Assembly: GCA_002420185.1 (NCBI GenBank)
Contig: DIHO01000004.1
Location: 232,471 to 296,470, forward strand
DNA length: 64,000 bases
Direction of reading: 5' to 3'
DNA from: Opitutales bacterium UBA5694
GTDB taxonomy: Bacteria; Verrucomicrobiota; Verrucomicrobiia; Opitutales; Opitutaceae
The notes below the pieces were generated by a model, which did not search any database, was not told where the DNA came from, and saw only the letters and a list, made by a program, of their open reading frames with translations. Positions 18,228 to 27,229 of the stretch are shown in pieces. The translations under genes and the position numbers were made by a program. Numbering within the stretch: position 1 is the stretch's first letter; the number at the start of each line of letters is the position of its first letter.

Positions 18228-19457
18228 CTACTGTTCGATGAATTCCTTTTGGGAGCCGAATCGGGCTTTTAGGCGGAGTCCCTGTAGGCGGATAAATCCT
18301 GTCGCATCGTCCGGATTGTAGTCGCTTTGCACCCCTTCCATCGAAGCAATGTCCTCATTGTATAGTGAATAAGGAGACTTACGTCCGACGGTAGTTACAC
18401 TGCCCTTGTATAGTTTTAGCCGTACGGTACCGGTTACGCTTTTTTGGCTATTGTCGATAAAGGCCTGGAGGGCTTCGCGCTCGGGAGCATACCAGAACCC
18501 ATTGTATATAAGCTCTGCATACTTAGGTACTAAACTATCACGCAGGTGCTCTAAATCTCGGTCCATTGTGATAGACTCGATTTGCTTATGACCCATCATC
18601 AAAATCGTTCCACCAGGCGTTTCATAAACTCCTCGACTTTTCATACCAACAAATCTGTTCTCCACTATATCTACTCTTCCGATACCGTGTTTTCCTGCTA
18701 GAGAGTTTAAAGTTTTTAATACTTGCGCGGGACTGAGCGATTGCCCATCAACCGCCACGCAATCACCCTTTTCAAAATCAAGCTCAACGTACTCGGCTTC
18801 GTTCGGAGCATCTTCAGGATCGACAGACAATTTGTACATTGCCTTGTTTTCCGGTATGGTTGGGTCAAACCAGGGATCCTCCAAAATGCCCGCCTCGTAG
18901 GAGATGTGGAGAAGGTTACGATCCATCGAGTAGGGTTTTGAAGCAGAAGCTTCCACGTTAATGCCGTTTTCTGCACAATAGGAAATCATCTCGCTTCGGC
19001 CTGGAAATGCTTTGCGAAAAACTTCCATTCGCCAAGGCGAAATCGTCTGCAGATCGGGTGCCAACGCCGCATAGGCCAGTTCGAACCTCACTTGGTCGTT
19101 GCCTTTACCAGTAGCTCCATGGGCAAGTGCGTCCGCTCCGACTTTGCGGGCGAGCTCAATGTGGGCTTTGCCGATTAAGGGTCGCGCAATAGAAGTACCC
19201 AAGAAATACTGTCCCTCATAGATTGCGTTGGCCCGCATTATTGGGTAAATAAAATCCGCCGCAAACTCCTCAACGAGATCAAGTGTATAGTGCTCAAACG
19301 CACCTGTAGCCTTTGATTTCTCCTCAAGACCTTCTAGCTCCTCTTCTTGCCCTACGTCAGCAGCATAAGTTACAATCTCCGCATTGTAATGATCTTTTAA
19401 CCACCGAACGAGCACCGAAGTGTCTAGTCCGCCTGAGTATGCAAGTGCTATTTTCAT
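18228..19457 (-). CDS. argG: Argininosuccinate synthase
   Basis: A 409-residue enzyme joining citrulline and aspartate with ATP to argininosuccinate, the penultimate step of arginine synthesis. The ATP pyrophosphatase P-loop-like SGGLDTS is at 9-15. GATGKGNDQVRFELAYAALAP and the SPWRMEVFRKAFPGR region are as expected, and EASASKPYSMDRNLLHISYE forms the substrate site. It is the last gene of the argCJBDFG series, about 90 bp after argF, all on the minus strand. argH is not in the window. Confidence 0.97.
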   Translation of the reverse strand: MKIALAYSGGLDTSVLVRWLKDHYNAEIVTYAADVGQEEELEGLEEKSKATGAFEHYTLDLVEEFAADFIYPIMRANAIYEGQYFLGTSIARPLIGKAHIELARKVGADALAHGATGKGNDQVRFELAYAALAPDLQTISPWRMEVFRKAFPGRSEMISYCAENGINVEASASKPYSMDRNLLHISYEAGILEDPWFDPTIPENKAMYKLSVDPEDAPNEAEYVELDFEKGDCVAVDGQSLSPAQVLKTLNSLAGKHGIGRVDIVENRFVGMKSRGVYETPGGTILMMGHKQIESITMDRDLEHLRDSLVPKYAELIYNGFWYAPEREALQAFIDNSQKSVTGTVRLKLYKGSVTTVGRKSPYSLYNEDIASMEGVQSDYNPDDATGFIRLQGLRLKARFGSQKEFIEQ

Positions 19458-19550
19458 TTTTGATAGGATTGAATGGTTAACCGCGAATTACACGAATAAA
19501 TTTAGAAATATCCAATTAATGCCTATCCTTTCTTTAATCGTATGGAAAAT

Positions 19551-20495
19551 TTAAGCCCGGACCCCTTGGGCAAGCACCGCCATAATTGCCTTTTGAGTAT
19601 GGAGCCGGTTTTCAGCTTGGTCGAAGATGATCGACTTGGAACCGTAGAGGACGTCTTCCTGCACCTCCATACCCTTGTAAGCAGGAAGGTCGTGCATAAA
19701 CAACGCGTTTGGCTGTCCTAGTTTCATCAGATCCGAAGTGACCGAATAGGGACTCATTGCAGCGATCCGTTTAGTTGACTCTTCCTCCTGTCCCATACTC
19801 ACCCAGGTGTCCGTATATAACACATCCGCATCACGAGCGGCGGCTTCAGGATCGTTTGTGAAGCAATAGGTTGGCGTATAACCACTCTCAGCGAGTATTC
19901 TCCTAATCTTAGATCCCGGCTCATATCCCTCTGGCCCCGCGAGTACTAATTCCATCCCAAAAAGCGCTGCTCCTAGAATCCAGGAATTTGCAATATTGTT
20001 GGCCGTATCACCAAAGTACGCCATCTTCTTACCTTTAAGAGACTCTAGATGGTTTGTTCCGTCGGACCATCGTTCTGCCATTGAGAACGCGTCGGTATAG
20101 GTCTGGCATGGATGGAGAAAATCGGTTAAAGCATTGATAACAGGAATCGATCCCATTTTCGAAAGCTCTTCCAGTTCGCTTTGCTCGAAGGTGCGTACAA
20201 TAAGTCCATGGACAAAGCGCGACAGCACATTTGCGGTATCATAAACGGACTCTCCTCGACCCAATTGGATATCGTTCTTGTTCAGAAATATCGGATGCCC
20301 TCCCAATTCATGAATACCCACGTCGAAGGAAACTCGTGTTCGAGTACTCGATTTTGAGAAAATCATCGCCCAAGTCTGCCCTCTAAGCGAAGGAGGCGTA
20401 TGACGGCCTCGACCTTTCTTAAAGCTCTGAGCCAATGCTAATACTTCGCTTGCTTGATGAGGAGCGAAATCCGTTTCTTTCAAAAAATGTGCCAT
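19551..20495 (-). CDS. argF: Ornithine carbamoyltransferase
   Basis: A 314-residue enzyme that makes citrulline from ornithine and carbamoyl phosphate. The carbamoyl-phosphate motif is SSTRTRVSFDVG, followed by FVHGLIVRTF and HPCQTYTDAFS. The ornithine loop reads MHDLPAYKG, where most enzymes have HCLP; the Cys to Asp change at the position that contacts the alpha-amino group is worth noting because acetyl- or succinylornithine transcarbamylases also vary around the substrate pocket. The ATG at 20495 (MAHFLKETDF) is chosen over one at 20510 because families begin near there. With argJ and argD in the same operon, the ordinary ornithine route is more likely. Confidence 0.93.
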   Translation of the reverse strand: MAHFLKETDFAPHQASEVLALAQSFKKGRGRHTPPSLRGQTWAMIFSKSSTRTRVSFDVGIHELGGHPIFLNKNDIQLGRGESVYDTANVLSRFVHGLIVRTFEQSELEELSKMGSIPVINALTDFLHPCQTYTDAFSMAERWSDGTNHLESLKGKKMAYFGDTANNIANSWILGAALFGMELVLAGPEGYEPGSKIRRILAESGYTPTYCFTNDPEAAARDADVLYTDTWVSMGQEEESTKRIAAMSPYSVTSDLMKLGQPNALFMHDLPAYKGMEVQEDVLYGSKSIIFDQAENRLHTQKAIMAVLAQGVRA

Positions 20496-20538
20496 AATTG
20501 GTTTTTCCAACTTAATTGTATTAACGATGCTGCGTCAC

Positions 20539-21768
20539 TTATACTGCCGCGTTATTTGTCGTAGCTCTTTTCCTTACTGCTGTGCTAAATATTTCCAGAG
20601 CCTTATCGAAATCCAGTTTCGTCGCCGTCAATGCAGGAAGAAAGCGAACGACATCAGCCCCCGCCGGGGGAAGGACAAGTCCATCTTCTCTTAATTCGGC
20701 AACCATATCAGAAGACGAATCCGCAATCTGAATTCCGATCATGAATCCCGCTCCACGAATATCCAGTATATACTCGGGAAACTCCTTCTTGAGTTCATTC
20801 AAACGCTCGAGTGCGTATTCACTATTGGTTACAACGTTTTGAAGGAGATTCTCCTCTTCGATCGTTTCCAGAACTGCAAGGGACGCCGCGGCGATGAGTG
20901 GAGTACCTCCAAAAGTAGTGCCATGCGTTCCTAGCTGGAAAAGCTCCGCGTGCGGATCACGGATCCAAACCGCCCCGATGGGAACCCCACCACCCAGACC
21001 TTTCGCCATTCCAATTGCATCCGGCCTAATACCCGCTTTCTCAAAGGCAAAGAAGTGCCCGGTTCTTCCCACACCACATTGCACCTCATCAATTAAAAGC
21101 AGCACTCCACGCTCATCGCAAAGATTCCGCAAGCCCTGTAGGAATTCAATGGTTGCAGGGAAAATGCCCCCTTCTCCCTGTATTGTTTCTATAAACACAG
21201 CTGCCGTCTCTGAGTCAATCGCCGCGGCGAAACTCTCAAGATTGTTGAGTTCGGCAAAAACGAATCCTCCGACAAGAGGTGCAAAACCTTGCTGGATTTT
21301 AACTTTTGGCGTAGCACTCATTCCACCAAAAGTACGGCCATGGAAAGCATTTTTAGCACAAACGATTTTATATTGCTTGCCTTCCAATCCAGCATTTTGG
21401 CGCCCGTAGAGCCGAGCTAATTTAATCAGCGTTTCATTCGCTTCCGCTCCACTATTGCAAAAAAACACTTTTCCCTTTCCACCTGCTTTTTCATTCAGCT
21501 TTGCGGCCAGAATTGCCTGGTTCTGGTTGCGATACAAATTGCTAACACACAACAGTTCCGCCGCTTGTTCCTGAATTGCGGTAACCAACTTTGGGTGACA
21601 ATGCCCGATACTAGTCACTGCAATTCCAGAGCAGAAATCCAAATACTCCTTCCCTGAGTCATCCCATAGTTGAAGCCCACGACCACGCACGAAGGTTACG
21701 GGCGGCAATCCGTAATTGCCGAGTACATTATCGACATAGAGCTCCTCGGTGTTCGTATTTTCTTTCAT
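20539..21768 (-). CDS. argD: Acetylornithine aminotransferase
   Basis: A 409-residue class-III aminotransferase, PLP-dependent, that converts N-acetylglutamate semialdehyde to N-acetylornithine. Family marks are NSGAEANETLIKLAR, FHGRTFGGMSATPK, the cofactor Asp in LLIDEVQCGVGRTG and the PLP-binding Lys in GMAKGLGGGVPIGA, followed by HGTTFGGTPL. Length and order are normal. It lies between argB and argF with a 40-bp gap to argB and about 43 bp to argF, consistent with one transcript. Confidence 0.96.
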   Translation of the reverse strand: MKENTNTEELYVDNVLGNYGLPPVTFVRGRGLQLWDDSGKEYLDFCSGIAVTSIGHCHPKLVTAIQEQAAELLCVSNLYRNQNQAILAAKLNEKAGGKGKVFFCNSGAEANETLIKLARLYGRQNAGLEGKQYKIVCAKNAFHGRTFGGMSATPKVKIQQGFAPLVGGFVFAELNNLESFAAAIDSETAAVFIETIQGEGGIFPATIEFLQGLRNLCDERGVLLLIDEVQCGVGRTGHFFAFEKAGIRPDAIGMAKGLGGGVPIGAVWIRDPHAELFQLGTHGTTFGGTPLIAAASLAVLETIEEENLLQNVVTNSEYALERLNELKKEFPEYILDIRGAGFMIGIQIADSSSDMVAELREDGLVLPPAGADVVRFLPALTATKLDFDKALEIFSTAVRKRATTNNAAV

Positions 21769-21808
21769 CTCAAATTCTGTATAGCTATAGCTTATCCATT
21801 AAATTCTC

Positions 21809-22705
21809 TTAGTGAACGATTTCCGTTCCAATCCCCTTATCCGTAAATATCTCCAGCAAAAGACTGTGGGGAAGGCGTCCATCGATAAAGTGAACCCTGT
21901 GTACACCCGAGTCCAACGCCTTTATCGAACTATCGATCTTAGGTAGCATTCCTTGGCTGATCGTGCCATTAACTTTCAGTTTGTTAATTTGATTTACCCT
22001 CAGTGTTGGGATAAGAGAATTGAGATCACTTGGATCGCTCAGTAAACCTGGGACATCGCTTAGATAAACTAGGCGCCTTGCTCTCAAAGCACTAGCGACA
22101 CAGGCCGCAGCCACATCTGCATTAACATTGTACAAATTAGCATCTGCTCCTTTGGCTACTGGTGAAATCACTGGCGTGTACCCATCTCTGATCGCTTTTT
22201 TGATGATCTTGGACTTTACTGCCAGCACGTTACCAACAAACCCCAAATCAACCGCATTACCCTGACTATCTTCGGTATACTTTTCCCCTTCGAATACCGT
22301 AGAGCCAGGAATTCCGAATGGGCGATCGTTCCGAGTTTGCAACATTTCGCACACATCGCTGTTCACTTGATGGCTGAGGACTTCGTCTACCACTTTAATC
22401 GTGTTTTCATCCGTATACCGAAGACCATTAACGAACTTAGCTTCGAGACCCTTTTCCTCGAGAGCCCGACTGATCGCTTTGCCGCCTCCATGAACGACTA
22501 CTGCATGAATCCCGACAGCTGAGAGAAAGGCAATATCCCCCGCAACACTGGCTCGAATCTCTGGATTTGGATCGTCCATAAAACTCCCGCCGTATTTTAT
22601 TACAAATACAGAATTACGAAACTCCTGGACGTAAGGTAGAGCTTCGACCAATACCGCAGCTTTGGAGATAATATCATCCATCTTTTTCTGTCTAATATTC
22701 GCCAT
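21809..22705 (-). CDS. argB: Acetylglutamate kinase
   Basis: A 298-residue amino-acid kinase phosphorylating N-acetylglutamate, the second step in arginine synthesis and often the arginine-feedback point. Motifs: FVIKYGGSFMDD (phosphate loop Lys), HAVVVHGGGKAISRALEEKG, NVNADVAAACVASALRAR, and YLSDVPGLL. The N-terminal helix (residues 5-20: RQKKMDDIISKAAVLVEAL) is the segment that in arginine-sensitive hexameric enzymes links dimers, so feedback inhibition is plausible but not shown. It is 8 bp downstream of argJ. Confidence 0.96.
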   Translation of the reverse strand: MANIRQKKMDDIISKAAVLVEALPYVQEFRNSVFVIKYGGSFMDDPNPEIRASVAGDIAFLSAVGIHAVVVHGGGKAISRALEEKGLEAKFVNGLRYTDENTIKVVDEVLSHQVNSDVCEMLQTRNDRPFGIPGSTVFEGEKYTEDSQGNAVDLGFVGNVLAVKSKIIKKAIRDGYTPVISPVAKGADANLYNVNADVAAACVASALRARRLVYLSDVPGLLSDPSDLNSLIPTLRVNQINKLKVNGTISQGMLPKIDSSIKALDSGVHRVHFIDGRLPHSLLLEIFTDKGIGTEIVH

Positions 22706-22713
22706 CGTTCGTA

Positions 22714-23934
22714 CTATTCGCTCTTGTTAAAATTAACGTAACCTTCCGTCAGGTCACTAGCCCTCAATCTGAAATTACCATCACCTTGGTGCATCTCTAT
22801 CCGAATCGTAAACCTCGGTTTCGAAACAACCTCTTTCCACTTAGGTTTATTTTCCGGTACGGGATCTCCCCCAACAAGAGCCGGTACGTCGTCATAACTG
22901 ATATCAATAACGTGCTGATCAATCTGAGCATTCGCATAGCCGAGCGCATCCATCAATCGGCCCCAGTTAGGATCATTGCCATACCATGATGTCTTCACGA
23001 GCAATGAATTGCCGATTGAGCGAGATATGTTCTCAGCGTCTTGGTCGCTTGCAGCTCCCCCAACCAGTATTTCAACAACCTTTGTAATTCGCTCGCCATC
23101 TGCCACAATCTTGTCGGCCAGGCAATCACACACCTGTAACAAAGCTTCCTGGAAGCGTTTCATCGAAGTTCCATCGAGTGATACCCCCGATTGTCCGTTC
23201 GCCAAAAGCAGTACCGTATCGTTGGTGCTCATGTCACCGTCAACCGTGATCGCATTAAAGGAATGTTTGACCGACTCTTTTAATAGATTATCGAGAACCG
23301 TTGAGTCCGCTGCGATATCAGTGGTAATGAAAGCTAGCATGGTCGCCATATTGGGCTGGATCATTCCCGCACCTTTAGCAACCCCTCCAATAGTCACTGT
23401 ATTGCCCTCTACCGCGAATGTTGCCGTACATGTCTTTTTCTTTGTATCTGATGTTAGGATACACTCAGAGAATTTTGCACCTTCCTTCTCTCCATCAGAA
23501 GCCCTTAAAGCTACAGACTTAACTGCGGGAATAATTTTATCCATCGGCAACAAATCACCGATTCTTCCGGTGGAGCAAACAAGAAAGCTGTCCTTCGGGC
23601 TACCACTAGCTAACTCTGCAGCCTGGACCATCGACAGTGAGTCCGCAATTCCCTGATTTCCTGTACAAGCATTCGCATTTCCACTATTAGCAACAAGTCC
23701 AAAAATGGGGCCCCCAACTCGTAAGACTCTCTCGCAGTCGAGAACCGGTGCAGCTTTAACTGCGTTCCTAGTAAAAACTCCCGCAGCGGTACAGGGTGCA
23801 ATCGAATACAAGACTCCAGTATCCAATCTTTCGTCAGCTTTGCCACGGATATCCGCCGCGTCAGCAGAAGCAAAGAATCCTTCTGGATCCGTAACACCGT
23901 CCGTGTCCGTTTTGAATGTGATAGAACTAGACAT
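22714..23934 (-). CDS. argJ: Bifunctional glutamate N-acetyltransferase / ornithine acetyltransferase
   Basis: A 406-residue Ntn-hydrolase-type enzyme that recycles the acetyl group from N-acetylornithine to glutamate, making the acetyl cycle closed. It cleaves itself between Ala and Thr in KGAGMIQPNMATMLAF, the Thr becoming the nucleophile. SMSTNDT-type motif (GDMSTNDTVLLLANG) and the NDPNWGRL segment are typical. The presence of argJ agrees with the lack of argE and of a classical argA here. Its start overlaps the end of argC by 8 bp, showing translational coupling. Confidence 0.95.
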   Translation of the reverse strand: MSSSITFKTDTDGVTDPEGFFASADAADIRGKADERLDTGVLYSIAPCTAAGVFTRNAVKAAPVLDCERVLRVGGPIFGLVANSGNANACTGNQGIADSLSMVQAAELASGSPKDSFLVCSTGRIGDLLPMDKIIPAVKSVALRASDGEKEGAKFSECILTSDTKKKTCTATFAVEGNTVTIGGVAKGAGMIQPNMATMLAFITTDIAADSTVLDNLLKESVKHSFNAITVDGDMSTNDTVLLLANGQSGVSLDGTSMKRFQEALLQVCDCLADKIVADGERITKVVEILVGGAASDQDAENISRSIGNSLLVKTSWYGNDPNWGRLMDALGYANAQIDQHVIDISYDDVPALVGGDPVPENKPKWKEVVSKPRFTIRIEMHQGDGNFRLRASDLTEGYVNFNKSE

Positions 23935-24958
23935 GGAGCAATCCCGTTGTTTCGTCCCAACCTTGCCATAGGTTCATGATTTGTACTGCCTGTCCAGCTA
24001 GACCTTTTACAAGGTTATCTTCCGCAGACGTAATCACGAAATTACCGGTTCTTTCATCTTTGGTAGCAGATATGTCGACGCGGTTAGTTCCAACCGTGTG
24101 CTTCGTCTCAGGTCTAGTGTCCGGTGAAAGGATATTAACAAACGGACGTCGACCGTAGGTTTCCTTCCAGGCACCATAAAGATCATCGATAGTCGACTGC
24201 CCAGCCGGTACCGTAATCGTAGTTAGAATTCCACGATTCATGGGTGCGAGGTGAGGATTGAACTGTAGCACAACTGGTCCCTGTCCGGCGAGCCCAAGTT
24301 GCTCTTCGATTTCTGAAAGATGCCGATGCTTTGGAATTCCATACGCTTTCGCACTTTCATTTACTTCACAATAGGAGAATGCCTGATTAGACTGCTTCCC
24401 TGCACCGCTGGCACCGCTAAAGGAGTTCGCCACGATGTGCTTCGTTCCAATCACTTGCTTTTTCAAAAGAGGGTAAAGCGGAATCAAAATACTCGTTGGA
24501 TAACAACCAGGGCAAGCAAAGATCTTTTTCTCAGCCCATCCGCTTTCAGTAATTTCAGGTAATATATACTGAGAGTCCTTTAGGAGTGTTTCATCTGGAT
24601 GGGGCTGCCCATAATACTCCTCATACACAGCCGGGTCAGAAATCCTAAAATCCGCACTACAGTCGATTACCTTCTTCCCCGATTTTGAAATTACTCCGGC
24701 ATACTCGGCAGCTACTCCATGCGGGACCGCCAAGAACACGCAGTCGATATCCGTTCTGGCTGCCAAGGCGTGTGGCTCAGAGTTTTCAAACTTCAACGAA
24801 TCGAGGACACCTCGCAACCAAGGCATCAGTGAACTAACGCTTTTGCCCGCTCCGCTTCTCGAGGTAACTGCCACGAGATTAACTTTCGGATGAGCCGCTA
24901 GTAGTTTGACGAGAATCTCTCCGCCATATCCGGATGCGCCTACGATTGCTGTGTTCAT
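23927..24958 (-). CDS. argC: N-acetyl-gamma-glutamyl-phosphate reductase
   Basis: A 343-residue NADPH-dependent reductase that makes N-acetylglutamate semialdehyde. The Rossmann motif VGASGYGGEILVKLL begins the chain; the catalytic Cys lies in FACPGCYPTSILIPL, and SGASGAGKQ and PHLAPMNRGILTT are family signatures. It is the first gene of the argCJBDFG operon. The 160-bp region upstream separates it from the rpsI terminator and should hold the operon promoter; I saw only a half-site resembling an ARG box there. Confidence 0.96.
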   Translation of the reverse strand: MNTAIVGASGYGGEILVKLLAAHPKVNLVAVTSRSGAGKSVSSLMPWLRGVLDSLKFENSEPHALAARTDIDCVFLAVPHGVAAEYAGVISKSGKKVIDCSADFRISDPAVYEEYYGQPHPDETLLKDSQYILPEITESGWAEKKIFACPGCYPTSILIPLYPLLKKQVIGTKHIVANSFSGASGAGKQSNQAFSYCEVNESAKAYGIPKHRHLSEIEEQLGLAGQGPVVLQFNPHLAPMNRGILTTITVPAGQSTIDDLYGAWKETYGRRPFVNILSPDTRPETKHTVGTNRVDISATKDERTGNFVITSAEDNLVKGLAGQAVQIMNLWQGWDETTGLLHV

Positions 24959-25050
24959 TGAATAATTCGCTTAAATTGTCTTTATTTAAAATTAGTTCCA
25001 ACGGGTTGGATCGCTGGGTAGAAGAGGTAATATAAAATTAACGATATATG

Positions 25051-25094
25051 AAAACAAAAAGACCCCCTGAGGTGGTGAAACCAGAGAGGGCCTT
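25051..25094 (-). terminator. Intrinsic terminator after rplM-rpsI
   Basis: Reading the minus strand, a GC-rich hairpin (left arm starting GGCCCTC, right arm ending GAGGGGGTC-type, a few mismatches in the middle, short loop) is followed by a run of T residues (TTTTTGTTTT). It lies just beyond the rpsI stop codon and before the argC promoter region, as expected for the end of the ribosomal-protein transcript. Confidence 0.7.
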
Positions 25095-25118
25095 GTCGAA
25101 AAAGTATTTTGAGTTGGC

Positions 25119-25517
25119 TTAGCGCTTTGAAAACTGGAATTTCTTGCGCGCCCCTGGTTGTCCTGCTTTCTTGCGTTCCTTCATTCGAGGATCGCGAGTT
25201 AGGTGACCGGCTTGCTTCAACTGTATTCGAAGCTCTGAATCAAACTTGAGCAGTGCACGCGCAATGCCGAGTGCCAATGCACCCGCTTGGCCACTGTCTC
25301 CGCCACCTTGCACTTTTGCAACTACATCAAATTTGTCTTTCGCTTCGATTGTGGACAACGGAAGAAGAGCGGAGCGGGAGAAATTCTCGTGAGAAAAGAA
25401 TTCTTCAGCGGCTTTGCCGTTGATCTTAACTTGACCCGAGCCTTCCGTTAGCCGAATGCGAGCAACAGCCGTTTTGCGGCGTCCCGTTCCGAGGTACTCA
25501 CTGTTGGTGTCTGCCAT
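25119..25517 (-). CDS. rpsI: Ribosomal protein uS9
   Basis: A 132-residue small-subunit protein. It has the expected EYLGTGRRKTAVARIRLTEG start, VQGGGDSGQAGALALGIARA and the basic C-terminus (LTRDPRMKERKKAGQPGARK ending FQFSKR), whose tail reaches the P-site tRNA. It follows rplM by 15 bp, the usual conserved pair, and ends before the terminator. Confidence 0.97.
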   Translation of the reverse strand: MADTNSEYLGTGRRKTAVARIRLTEGSGQVKINGKAAEEFFSHENFSRSALLPLSTIEAKDKFDVVAKVQGGGDSGQAGALALGIARALLKFDSELRIQLKQAGHLTRDPRMKERKKAGQPGARKKFQFSKR

Positions 25518-25532
25518 TTGCTGAAAGTGTTA

Positions 25533-25961
25533 TTAAACTGATACCGCTTTGGGCTGTTGCGCTTCGTGAGGATGTTCGTCACCTGCAAACACCCTAAGCT
25601 TGGTGAGCATCTTGCTGGCCAGCCGGTTCTTAGGGAGCATTCCTTTGACGGCGTGCTTTACGACGAAATCTGGGCGTCTTTCCTGCATCTGGGAGACACT
25701 CAGATATTTCTCACCACCTACGTAGCCGCTGTAGAACATGTACTTCTTCTGCTCGTTTTTCTTTCCCGTAAGAACGATTTTGTCGGCATTGATCACAACA
25801 ACGAAATTTCCGGTGTCGACGTGCGGCGTGTAAGTGGGCTTGTCTCGGCCACGAAGCAAATTCGCGACTTTTACGGCAAGGCGGCCTAGTACTTGGTCCT
25901 TGGCGTCAACTATAACCCAGTCGCGTTTCGTAGTTTCCTTTTTGGCGAGAAATGTTTTCAT
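25533..25961 (-). CDS. rplM: Ribosomal protein uL13
   Basis: A 142-residue large-subunit protein; the first gene of the rplM-rpsI pair. DWVIVDAKDQVLGRLAVKVA and RGRDKPTYTPHVDTG are the family signature, with the HAVKGMLPKNRLASKMLTKL segment. The frame begins nine codons earlier, but MKTFLAKKET at 25961 is the conserved start. A promoter-like pair lies just upstream. Confidence 0.97.
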   Translation of the reverse strand: MKTFLAKKETTKRDWVIVDAKDQVLGRLAVKVANLLRGRDKPTYTPHVDTGNFVVVINADKIVLTGKKNEQKKYMFYSGYVGGEKYLSVSQMQERRPDFVVKHAVKGMLPKNRLASKMLTKLRVFAGDEHPHEAQQPKAVSV

Positions 25962-25985
25962 CGGATTTCGAGAAAAAGAGCAAAA

Positions 25986-26013
25986 CACCTACCCCCTCGC
26001 GAAGGCATGTCAA
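25986..26013 (-). promoter_or_regulatory. Candidate sigma-70-type promoter of rplM-rpsI
   Basis: On the minus strand TTGACA (26013-26008) is followed after 16 bases by TAGGTG (25991-25986). The -35 is a perfect consensus; the -10 matches at only some positions. The rplM start is 25-30 bp further on. This fits a strong constitutive promoter, but the weak -10 makes it a candidate only. Confidence 0.45.
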
Positions 26014-26069
26014 TGATTTTGCAAGTTTTTTTGATTGGTCTGCCAACGGGAATTCGAGTCCTTCTCGTA

Positions 26070-26750
26070 CTAGAATGTCATCCTTAGCGAGGTAGAGCCA
26101 TGAAAGTATGCTTCCGGAGTCGGCGACCCCTCTTCACTGTCCGAGTAATGGACCCCTATCGAGAAAACGGCGTTTTCTTTGATTTGGACCGGAAAAATCA
26201 CATCCGCTCCGTAGTATAGGTACTTACCAATATTGTCCACATTCAGGAGTCCAAAGTTCGCCCCAAGATCGACTGAACGCTTCGCCCCCAGAGGAACGCT
26301 GTACCTCGCGGACCCTTCAGAGGCAGTGGCATCTATATCCAAATCGTGATAGAGATAGAGTGAGGCAGCCAATCCCAAAATCTCACGCGTCACTCCCACG
26401 TAGGGCTCCAGCCGGCTGTCACTAGTAGAGAAATAATAGTAGGCTGCTCCAAAATCGACACTCGTCTTTTCGCCAATCGCCCAACCTTGGCCGACATAAA
26501 AATCCACTTCGTCCTCCCAATTCTCTGGCGATCCGCGATTTTCGATCGGCTGCGATGCCCAGATTCCTGCATAGAAGTCGTTTTTCTCAAACTCAATCGA
26601 AGGGTGAAATACACTGTTCGCCAGCTGAGCTCCGCGAAAAACGTACTTGGTGTCAAAGGTTAGGTCTAGACTGAGCGTATAATCCTCACTTTGCGAAAAT
26701 GAAGCAGTAACCAGTACAAATAGCCCTGCTGTGGCGGATCGAATGTTCAT
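26070..26750 (-). CDS. TorF-family putative porin / outer-membrane beta-barrel
   Basis: A 226-residue protein with a signal peptide (to about residue 20, near FSQSE). It has alternating hydrophobic beta strands with DLTFDTKYVFRGAQLANSV and SIEFEKNDFYAGIWAS near the N-terminus, the mark of TorF-type barrels, and ends with a C-terminal Phe (TSLRMTF) typical of BAM-dependent outer-membrane proteins. A role in uptake of an unknown solute is inferred. The gene faces away from the small gene at 26940-27071 and has no obvious partner. Confidence 0.8.
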   Translation of the reverse strand: MNIRSATAGLFVLVTASFSQSEDYTLSLDLTFDTKYVFRGAQLANSVFHPSIEFEKNDFYAGIWASQPIENRGSPENWEDEVDFYVGQGWAIGEKTSVDFGAAYYYFSTSDSRLEPYVGVTREILGLAASLYLYHDLDIDATASEGSARYSVPLGAKRSVDLGANFGLLNVDNIGKYLYYGADVIFPVQIKENAVFSIGVHYSDSEEGSPTPEAYFHGSTSLRMTF

Positions 26751-26939
26751 TTCAAGTTTAGTTTGGTACGCGAAACGAGGCTGGCAATAGAGCCCTCCCT
26801 TGATTGTTCATTTTAGTGTGCGAGCCGAGAATTCTAACAGTTTTCCTCTGTTTTCAAAAATCTCTCTTAGGCTTCCCAAGTTTTGGGTATCATCGCAACA
26901 TTTTCCAAAGGTAGGCGTAAGACAAGGCTGACGTGTAGG

Positions 26940-27071
26940 CTAGCTGATTCGGATTCGTACCTCCACCATCCACTCGTAAGGGTCATCTTCGATAGCGGCA
27001 AAAACCAAAAGGCCGGCAACAAGCGAGCAGACAATTGATAAAATGGGCTGGGGCTTTCGGCCGAAATGCAT
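26940..27071 (-). CDS. Small membrane protein, 43 aa
   Basis: A short ATG-started frame in the otherwise empty gap beside the DUF423 gene. It reads MHFGRKPQPILSIVCSLVAG then LLVFAAIEDDPYEWMVEVR, that is, a basic N-terminus, one membrane-spanning stretch (about residues 10-26) and a polar acidic tail, which is how a small inner-membrane protein with the N-terminus inside would look. It is divergent from the DUF423 gene with about 160 bp between. No family is recognised, and being short it could be chance. Confidence 0.45.
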   Translation of the reverse strand: MHFGRKPQPILSIVCSLVAGLLVFAAIEDDPYEWMVEVRIRIS

Positions 27072-27229
27072 AATCAAATTCTAGTGACTCAATCTAAATT
27101 GGGAAGGCAAAGTTCATGTCTGAATCAAAAAGCGAAATTATGAGTTACATAGGCGATTGAAAAGCAGGTTAATGGTCCTGGGTTAAAATTTGGCTAGATT
27201 AAGACGGTGCTTCGATTGATTCTTTTCCC

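Noticed and set aside
24959..25050. Possible ARG box upstream of argC
   Set aside because: Only a TGAATAATTCG-type half-site is present without a symmetrical partner, so no ArgR operator can be claimed.
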